Origin: Rhizobium sp. C4
Lineage (GTDB): Bacteria > Pseudomonadota > Alphaproteobacteria > Rhizobiales > Rhizobiaceae
Length of the DNA stretch: 57,579 nucleotides
Assembly (NCBI RefSeq): GCF_021026315.1
Contig: NZ_JAJNCX010000018.1
Location: 1 to 57,579, forward strand
Direction of reading: 5' to 3'
Both the position numbers and the translations under genes were made by a program. Shown here piece by piece: positions 52,301-57,579 of the stretch (position 1 is the first letter of the stretch; each line of letters begins with the position of its first letter). A model generated the notes under the pieces. It was not told the origin of the DNA and made no database searches. It worked only from the letters and a program-made list of their open reading frames with translations.

Positions 52301-55300
52301 GATTGCCCTGCGCATCGTAGATCTGCGCCTTGACGCCGGAGGCGGATGCGTCGAGGCCCTGCCAGGTGATGACGAATCCGCCGTTCGCCAGTGCTGCGAT
52401 GGCCGGGTGCCGTTGCGAGGACTCCGTGTCGGTGTTGACCAGGAATTCCCGGCCGACAGGCGTGCCATTGGCGTCGAAAAGACGCGCCTTGATGCCCAGG
52501 CCGGATGTGTCATCCACACGATCACTGCTCTCCCAGGCCATCACGAAGCCGCCGTTCGAAAGCGCGGTGATCGCCGGTTTTGTCTGGTCGCCGGCCATCT
52601 GGTTGTTGACGATGAACTCGCTGCCGACGGCGTTGCCGTGGGCGTCAAAGATCTGCGCCTTGATGCCATAACCGGACGTGTCGGTTTCATGGTCGTCGCT
52701 GGTCCATGTGATGACGAAGCCGCCGTTCGACAGGGCCGTGATATCGGGCTCGAACTGGCCGTTGGCAGTTCGCGTATTCACAAGATGTTCAGCGCCGACG
52801 GCCGCGCCATTGGCGTCAAAGATCTGCGCCCTGATCTCGTAGTCGGACGCATCGTCGATGCCGTCATGGCTCTCCCATGTGACGACAAATCCGCCAGTCG
52901 ACAATGCCGTGATCGCAGGCGAGGTCTGGTTGCTGTCCGTCCGTGTGTTGACCAGGAATTCATCGCCGACGGGGGCGCCACCTGCATCGAATATCTGCGC
53001 CTTGACGCCGAACTCGGATTGATCCTCCACGCCATCGTAGCTGTGCCATGTGATGACAAAGCCGCCGCCTGTCAGGGCGGTGATATCGGGCGCCTGCTGG
53101 GTGTCGTTGGTCTGGCTGTTGACGAGGAATTCCTTGCCGACAGGCGATCCGTCGGCGGCAAAGATCTGCGCCCTGATCTCGGTCGCAGCTCGGTTGAAGA
53201 CCTGCTCATCGTTCTGCCATGTGATGACAAAGCCGCCATTCGTGAGCGCCGTGATGGCCGGAACTTCCCTGTATGTATTGGTTTGTGCGTTGACGAGGAA
53301 CTCCGCGCCGACAGCCATCCCGCCTGCGTCGAATATCTGCGCCTTGATGCTGGAAAAGTCTGGAAAATTACCCGGATAATCATGAGCAATCCATGTGACC
53401 ACGAAGCCGCCGTTTGAAAGCGCTGTGACTGCGGGGCCGAATTGATCACTTGCGAGCTCCGAATTGACCAGGAATTCACCGGTCTGCACGTTGGCAGAAA
53501 TGGTGTCGTCATTGGCAAGGGGCGTGGTCTGATCGGCGAAGCCGTTGACCGTCAGCGTGGCGCTGTTGGCCGTGCTGGTGGTGCCATCGGATACGGCATA
53601 GCTGACCGTGAGCGTCCGGCTTTCACCATTGCGCAGAGCATTGAACTGAGCAGGATCGATACTGATCGTTCCGTTGCCGTTGTCCACAAACGTCACGGCA
53701 TGACCGAGATTGTCCTTCACCGCAATGGAAACCGCCGACAATGCGGTCGTCTCCTCGTCGCTTTGACCCGCCAGCAGGTTGATCGTGACGATGGCGTCAT
53801 CCTCGCCGACCGTGCCGGCATTGATCGCGGTGACGATGGGTGCGTCGTTTGCGCCGGTGATCTGGATGGAGACTGCCTGCGTGAAACGCCCTTCTGCTTC
53901 TGAGACCACGAATTGCTCGGTGAGTGTTGCACCGGTGGCGAGCGACCGCACGGCGGCCTTGTCGTTGTCGAGGTCGTAGGTCCAGGCGCCGTTCGAGCCC
54001 AGATGGAATGTCCCGTAGACGCCCTGAACATCTTTCGCGAGATATTCCAGCGCGCCGGCATAGCGGTCGATGGCCTTCACGGTGCCGGCAGCACCCGGCG
54101 CATCCTCGCTGATGCTGGCGGTCCGGTCGCCGCCGAAGGTCGAGAAGTCGAATGTGCCGTCGATATGCAGGGTCACGGTTCCAAGACCCGCGCCATCGGT
54201 GGTGGCAACGGCGAAGCGCTCGATGGCATCATCGCCGGGGAGCAGGGCTTGTACAGCGTCGCTGAAGGGGTCGAGTTGATAGTGCCAATGCCCGTCTGCC
54301 GCCAGGTCGAAGGTCCCGAAAACGCCCTGGACCTGCAAGAGCGGGACAAACTGAGCCGTGCCCTGCGCGGTAATCGTTCCGGACGCGGTGAGGCGGTAGT
54401 CTTCGATCAGGGACGCCGTGAGGTCGCCCGTCACCGGCGGCGGAGCCTTGATGTCTATGGCCACTGCCGCAATCGCCGAGCCGTCTTCGGCCATGACCTT
54501 GAAGCTCTCGGCAAGCGTCTTGCCAAAGGTCAGCGCCTTGACGGATGCATTTTCCGGATCGAGCCGGTAGGTCCACGACCCGTCGGCCAGCAGGGTGAAA
54601 CTGCCGTAATCGCCCTGTCGCGTCGTTGCGACGAAGCCTTCGCTTCGTCCGTCGGCAAAGGTTGCGGTGAGCCTGCCGGTCGCCGTTTCCACCCGGGATC
54701 CGATGACATCGCCGTCCAGATCGCCGGCGATATGCGCATGGTCGGTATCGTTGGGCAGCGAGAAGCCGCCATAGACGACATAGGCGGCGCCTGCATCCGC
54801 GCCACCCGCATCATTGAGATTGGCCCCGACGAGCAGATCGCCCAAACCATCTCCATCGATGTCTCCGGCAGACGCAACCGCGATGCCGGCATGATCGCCG
54901 CCGGCCTCGCCGACGAGCTTGAAGCCGCCAATTCCCAGCGCAATCGTGTCGAGATTGATTTCCGAGGGCGCATGGGCCGTGCCGTAAACCACATAGGCGC
55001 TGCCGGCGCCGCTTCCGGCCTGCGCGACCGCCTCGTCGAGAAGGTTGAGGCCAAGCTGGGACAGTGGAAGGTTCCTGTCGGTCGAGGCGCCGACCACCAG
55101 GTCGGTGAAGCCATCGCCGTTCAGATCGCCTGCGGCGGCGACCGATATGCCGGCGGCGTTCCCGGCGGCCTCGCCGGTGATCTTGAACCCGCCGATGCCG
55201 TTGGCGATGTCTGTCAGCGACAGATCGCTTCTGACCCCCTCGCGCCCGAAGACGACATAGGCTGCCCCCGCCTGCGCGCCGCCTTCGGCATTCGACGGAA

Positions 55301-57579
55301 CACCGACCATGAAGTCATCGATCCCGTCGCCGTTTATGTCGCCAAGGGCGGAGATTGTGATCAATGATCTCTCGGCAGAGGGAATTGTTTCGTCAGGTCG
55401 AAGAGAGGCGCCCTCCACCGTGATGCTCGAAATGGCCGGACTGCCCGAGGCGCCCAGCGTGGCAGATCCGTAGATGATCCTGGAGATGCCAAAATGTGAC
55501 CCCACCGCGACATCATCGAAGCCATCCTTGTCAATGTCGCCGAGGGCCGAGACTGTGACCCCTCCCAGGACATTGGCAGACCCTGGAAATGACGGAAACG
55601 TAACCTTGAAACCGCCTATCCCGTCAGCAACGGCATCGAGATTGACCGTCGTCTCCCCAGCCTGTCCCAGAACGATGTAGGCCCCATCTCTCGATCCAAT
55701 GACGAGGTCATCAAGACCATCGCCGTTGACATCGCCGGCGGACGCAACATCCATGCCCGCGAAAATGCCGGTTACAGATTGTGGAAAGGGACCGGATAGC
55801 GATTGCACCGACTCGCCTTCGATCCTGAAGCCGGAGACAGCGTCGCCTATGTCGTCCAGATTGACCGAGCCGATCGTGTTCGCTTGCCCGAAGATGACGT
55901 AGGCGCCGCCGACGCCGGGGTTCGCAACAAACGTATCGCCGTCAAAGCGAAGCTGGGTGCTGCCGGGCCCACCCATAAGGATGTCCGCAAACCCGTCGCC
56001 ATTGACATCTCCGGCCGCTGCCACGGACATGCCGGTGAAATGATTGGCGTCGGGGGATATGGCAGGACTTCCGAAGGGGTCTCTCACGATCGTGGAACCT
56101 GGGACGATCTTGAAGCCGCCGCGACCGGCGGCAATGTCATCCAGATTGATCTGGTCCGGGCGTTGTTGCTGACCATAGACGACATAGACGGCCCCGTGAT
56201 CCGTCAAGGTCGCCGGCAGATCTCCTGGGCCGCCGGTCGCATCATTGCCCGGCGCACCGATGATGAAATCATCAAACCCGTCGCCGTTGAAATCGCCTGC
56301 CGACGAAACGGAAAGACCGGCCATGTCGCCCGCCCGCTCGCCAACGATCCTGAACCCGCCTTCGCCGGTGGCAATATCGGAGAGAAGCAAGGTTTCGCCG
56401 TCATATTGACCGGTCACGGTAACCGTGACGGTCGCGTCCGCTGACGCCCCGTGGCTGTCGGTTGCGCGCACGACAACGGTCACATCGCGGGTCTGGCCGT
56501 CTTCAAGCGACTGGAAGCCCTGGCCGGGATCGAAGATCAGCGATGTGCCGCTGAGTTTTGCCGTGCCTTCGAGCGGGCCTTTGACGATCGAATAGGTCAG
56601 CGTCTTGCCGTCATCATCGGTGTCGATATCGGAGGCGAGCTTTGCCAGATCAAGCGCGACACTTGCCCCGTCCTCGACCGCGCTCAGGCGGCCGGCAGAA
56701 AGGATAGGCGCATCGTTTTCCCCGGTCACGGTGATCGTGACCGTGCCCTTGCCCGACAGCCCATGTCTGTCGGTTGCGCTGAGATCAATCTCGACGGACC
56801 TTGTTTCGCCCTTCGACAGGCTCTCGAACGCGCTGCCCGTCTCGAAGGAAAGCGTGGTTCCCTTGAGTGAGGCGCTGCCGAGCTTCGGTTCGCCTGTCAC
56901 CGCATAGGTGAGGGTGTTTGCGTTGTCATCGGAATCGACATCCCCCGCAAGCGATGCGATGTCGATTGTCGCCGAGGCGCTCTCGGTGATCTTCAGCGCC
57001 TTGTCCGAAATGGTCGGCGCGTCATTGATGCCCGTCACCGTCACCGTGACCGTTGCATCCGCGGTTTCACCCTGCGAATTGGTCACGCGCACGGTGACAT
57101 CCACATCGCGGCTCTCGCCCTTTGCGAGGTCATCAAACCCCTTGGCCGGATTGAACACCAGCTGGCCGTTCGCAATGCTGGCCAAGCCCTTCTCGGGCTG
57201 CTCGACGATCGCGAATGTCGGCGCCAGGCCATCATCCAGGCCGGTCGTTTTCACCAGGCTCATCAGCTTCATGGCAACGGTTGCGCCATTTTCCACGGCG
57301 TCCAGATGACCATCAATGACGACCGGGACTTCGTTGGCACCTGTGACGACGAACTCCACCGGCACAATGAAGATCGTGTTGCTGCTTGCGCTTTCAACAC
57401 GGACATCGAGCGAAACGGTGGCGGACTGGCCCTTCGTCAGGTTGTTGAAGGCGCCGTTGGGATCGAAGGTTAGGATGCCGGTTTGCGAGAGCGAGACCTG
57501 TCCGCCTCCCGTCACGGGTCCGCTCACGAAGGTGAGGTCGGGATTGTGGCTGCGGTCGGAGACGATCGACATGATGTCG
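49341..57579 (-). CDS. Giant secreted FG-GAP/VCBS repeat protein, 5' end outside window
   Basis: The frame is open to the window edge; at least 2,745 residues are visible. From the N-terminal side come four cadherin/dystroglycan-like modules of about 100 residues (each ending near TVTVTGINDAP-type motifs), then seven FG-GAP repeats, three VCBS-like modules and a cadherin-like module, seven GGFVITW repeats, more VCBS-like modules, seven further FG-GAP repeats, and a C-terminal ~140-residue region starting GTENDDTISVSN. That end resembles type I secretion targeting regions of RTX adhesins. DxNGDGxxD loops suggest calcium binding. No type I exporter gene is in view. Probably a cell-surface or released adhesin. 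The Met at 57572 is not evidence of the true start. Confidence 0.92.
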   Translation of the reverse strand, partial: DIMSIVSDRSHNPDLTFVSGPVTGGGQVSLSQTGILTFDPNGAFNNLTKGQSATVSLDVRVESASSNTIFIVPVEFVVTGANEVPVVIDGHLDAVENGATVAMKLMSLVKTTGLDDGLAPTFAIVEQPEKGLASIANGQLVFNPAKGFDDLAKGESRDVDVTVRVTNSQGETADATVTVTVTGINDAPTISDKALKITESASATIDIASLAGDVDSDDNANTLTYAVTGEPKLGSASLKGTTLSFETGSAFESLSKGETRSVEIDLSATDRHGLSGKGTVTITVTGENDAPILSAGRLSAVEDGASVALDLAKLASDIDTDDDGKTLTYSIVKGPLEGTAKLSGTSLIFDPGQGFQSLEDGQTRDVTVVVRATDSHGASADATVTVTVTGQYDGETLLLSDIATGEGGFRIVGERAGDMAGLSVSSAGDFNGDGFDDFIIGAPGNDATGGPGDLPATLTDHGAVYVVYGQQQRPDQINLDDIAAGRGGFKIVPGSTIVRDPFGSPAISPDANHFTGMSVAAAGDVNGDGFADILMGGPGSTQLRFDGDTFVANPGVGGAYVIFGQANTIGSVNLDDIGDAVSGFRIEGESVQSLSGPFPQSVTGIFAGMDVASAGDVNGDGLDDLVIGSRDGAYIVLGQAGETTVNLDAVADGIGGFKVTFPSFPGSANVLGGVTVSALGDIDKDGFDDVAVGSHFGISRIIYGSATLGASGSPAISSITVEGASLRPDETIPSAERSLITISALGDINGDGIDDFMVGVPSNAEGGAQAGAAYVVFGREGVRSDLSLTDIANGIGGFKITGEAAGNAAGISVAAAGDLNGDGFTDLVVGASTDRNLPLSQLGLNLLDEAVAQAGSGAGSAYVVYGTAHAPSEINLDTIALGIGGFKLVGEAGGDHAGIAVASAGDIDGDGLGDLLVGANLNDAGGADAGAAYVVYGGFSLPNDTDHAHIAGDLDGDVIGSRVETATGRLTATFADGRSEGFVATTRQGDYGSFTLLADGSWTYRLDPENASVKALTFGKTLAESFKVMAEDGSAIAAVAIDIKAPPPVTGDLTASLIEDYRLTASGTITAQGTAQFVPLLQVQGVFGTFDLAADGHWHYQLDPFSDAVQALLPGDDAIERFAVATTDGAGLGTVTLHIDGTFDFSTFGGDRTASISEDAPGAAGTVKAIDRYAGALEYLAKDVQGVYGTFHLGSNGAWTYDLDNDKAAVRSLATGATLTEQFVVSEAEGRFTQAVSIQITGANDAPIVTAINAGTVGEDDAIVTINLLAGQSDEETTALSAVSIAVKDNLGHAVTFVDNGNGTISIDPAQFNALRNGESRTLTVSYAVSDGTTSTANSATLTVNGFADQTTPLANDDTISANVQTGEFLVNSELASDQFGPAVTALSNGGFVVTWIAHDYPGNFPDFSSIKAQIFDAGGMAVGAEFLVNAQTNTYREVPAITALTNGGFVITWQNDEQVFNRAATEIRAQIFAADGSPVGKEFLVNSQTNDTQQAPDITALTGGGFVITWHSYDGVEDQSEFGVKAQIFDAGGAPVGDEFLVNTRTDSNQTSPAITALSTGGFVVTWESHDGIDDASDYEIRAQIFDANGAAVGAEHLVNTRTANGQFEPDITALSNGGFVITWTSDDHETDTSGYGIKAQIFDAHGNAVGSEFIVNNQMAGDQTKPAITALSNGGFVMAWESSDRVDDTSGLGIKARLFDANGTPVGREFLVNTDTESSQRHPAIAALANGGFVITWQGLDASASGVKAQIYDAQGNPARADLSAGTVHTITVASLLGNDTDGDGDTLSITGVSPTSALGAAVALNGDGTISIDPRSVTALQALGAGERLADTFTYTISDGHGGTDTATVNLTYRGVNDAPNVVAIDAGAVSEDDTVATINLLAGQTDAESSALSVRDITAIDNLGHTVAFVDHGDGTIGIDPAQFNALDFNSFRDITIAYTVSDGVLDVANIATLRVQGYNDAAEITGTITGMVREDGQLSTSGRLFASDPDVGQSSFDTQSLSPGLYGGITIDADGSWTYQLDNWRPEVQALNNGDVLTDEIYIPTVDGTMTMITIAVQGTDEPGVTVIEAPAQILLSSLAGSPYGLKIVGGAFGDRAGYSVSSAGDFNGDGVDDLLVSAMYGGDFGGRVAASAAMVSDGGGGQDTAFVLFGGYSLGGTIDLADVGFSIGGVRITAESDTIQNGITVASLGDFNGDGLDDIAIGAHSDHEAGYSAGAAYIIYGTTEAPQTLQLSEIAIGHGGFKILGENDYDTAGTSVSAAGDINGDGYADVIIGAPNNSSTADYSDSTGAAYVILGSRDRNSTLDLQLMQKGSDGFKIAGEEPYQLAGYAVSSAGDFNQDGYGDYVIGAYGGYSNGFYKGAAYLVYGSGNSISSIDLGGLGFGVGGFKISGVAEFDETGFAVAAAGDVNGDGLDDFLIGAPFDAPYYGMVEGAMAGKAYVVYGRGDVPYGVDLEHMTLGTDGGTRSAGLRIIGEDDLDRAGVAVSSAGDINGDGLADILVGAPGNGEGRSEAGAAYVIFCESERTGDIHLSDIAAGKGGFKLVGEAAGDVAGSTVAAAGDVNGDGFDDLLVGARGNDVTEGDDRGAAYVLFGGAYLGSQDYRGTENDDTISVSNTAFTRIDGKSGFDTLLVQGTDMMLDFTKLAQDRVSSIEMIDMTGHGNNSIKLTAEDVFDMSQAIDGDTTSLVVRLDTGDTLDLSGDGWTSGGTRVEGGRTYELFTNSILGLHNVDVLVGRFEYNVD
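49770..51330 (-). repeat. FG-GAP block 2, seven repeats
   Basis: Seven more FG-GAP units: GDFNGDGVDDL, GDFNGDGLDDI, GDINGDGYADV, GDFNQDGYGDY, GDVNGDGLDDF, GDINGDGLADI and GDVNGDGFDDL, spaced about 75 residues apart, directly before the C-terminal region. Confidence 0.88.
52300..53470 (-). repeat. GGFVITW block, seven repeats of about 57 residues
   Basis: Seven tandem units contain AL-x-x-GGFV-x-x-W followed by KAQIFDA-x-G-x-x-VG-x-EFLVN; the GGFV motifs recur about every 171 bp between about 53,392 and 52,367. The count and unit length suit another beta propeller. Confidence 0.88.
54730..56400 (-). repeat. FG-GAP block 1, seven repeats
   Basis: Seven copies of a ~75-85 residue unit, each with a GD-x-N/D-x-DG-x-x-D calcium loop: GDFNGDGFDDF, GDVNGDGFADI, GDVNGDGLDDL, GDIDKDGFDDV, GDINGDGIDDF, GDLNGDGFTDL and GDIDGDGLGDL. 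Seven such repeats form the integrin-alpha type seven-bladed propeller. Confidence 0.88.

Noticed and set aside
52300-53470. Regular ~171-bp periodicity that could be taken for a tandem DNA repeat or CRISPR-like array.
   Set aside because: The periodicity is in the protein (GGFVITW units) and the DNA units are diverged. There are no short identical repeats with unique spacers.

Overview
The window looks like an accessory-rich replicon segment of an alphaproteobacterium, most likely Rhizobiales/Rhizobiaceae. This rests on the high GC, FNR/FixK-type boxes, an HWE-type sensor kinase and rhizobial-style catabolic ABC importers. It carries about 34 protein genes, and no rRNA, tRNA or CRISPR array that I can see. 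The left edge lies inside an IS3-family element and the right edge inside a giant repeat protein gene.

Region 1 (1-12,098) is a GntR-controlled catabolic cluster. It has a RutA-like flavin monooxygenase and its RutF-like flavin reductase partner, placed on opposite flanks. There are three amidase-signature enzymes, one cut off by the IS, and a 68-aa candidate amidase partner. Uptake is by an MFS carrier and a sugar-type ABC importer whose ATPase gene has an in-frame amber codon. RutB-E and the regulator RutR are absent. Three near-identical operator-like sequences sit before the rutA unit, between gntR and the MFS gene, and before the importer. I read this as a degrader of an N-heterocycle or cyclic amide that uses amidases instead of RutB, and that is now partly broken.

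Region 2 (12,983-30,001) is an oxygen-limitation island. It has a PAS/HWE kinase, a 3-hydroxyacyl-CoA dehydrogenase followed by a MacAB-type export system, a magnesium P-type ATPase, the arginine deiminase set arcD-arcA-arcB-arcC, a YddA/SbmA-like ABC protein, a flavin-binding PNPOx-like protein, an OsmC-like protein and a frameshifted VIT-type metal transporter. Three FNR/FixK boxes (TTGA-N6-TCAA) each have a TAGNNT -10-like hexamer 21-22 nt downstream. They would drive the dehydrogenase/exporter unit, the arc unit and the osmC/VIT unit.

Region 3 (30,416-41,123) has a soluble PAS chemoreceptor, an AraC regulator, a three-subunit acetone-carboxylase-like enzyme, a short-chain dehydrogenase and an acyl-CoA/AMP ligase. 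The set suggests secondary alcohol to ketone to beta-keto acid to beta-ketoacyl-CoA. The gamma subunit lacks the expected zinc cysteines. Between the dehydrogenase and ligase genes is a pair of overlapping, mutually exclusive 14-bp hairpins.

Region 4 (41,141-48,902) is a metal-efflux locus: two-component system, RND adaptor with an extra N-terminal module, HME-like RND pump, small secreted protein and the 3' remnant of a MerR-type regulator. Region 5 (49,341-end) is the 3' part of a secreted giant protein with three blocks of exactly seven repeats, predicted as three seven-bladed propellers between VCBS/cadherin-like modules.

Four copies of a ~100-130 bp intergenic repeat carrying a terminator hairpin, all in one orientation, each lie just 3' of a minus-strand transcription unit and separate these regions.
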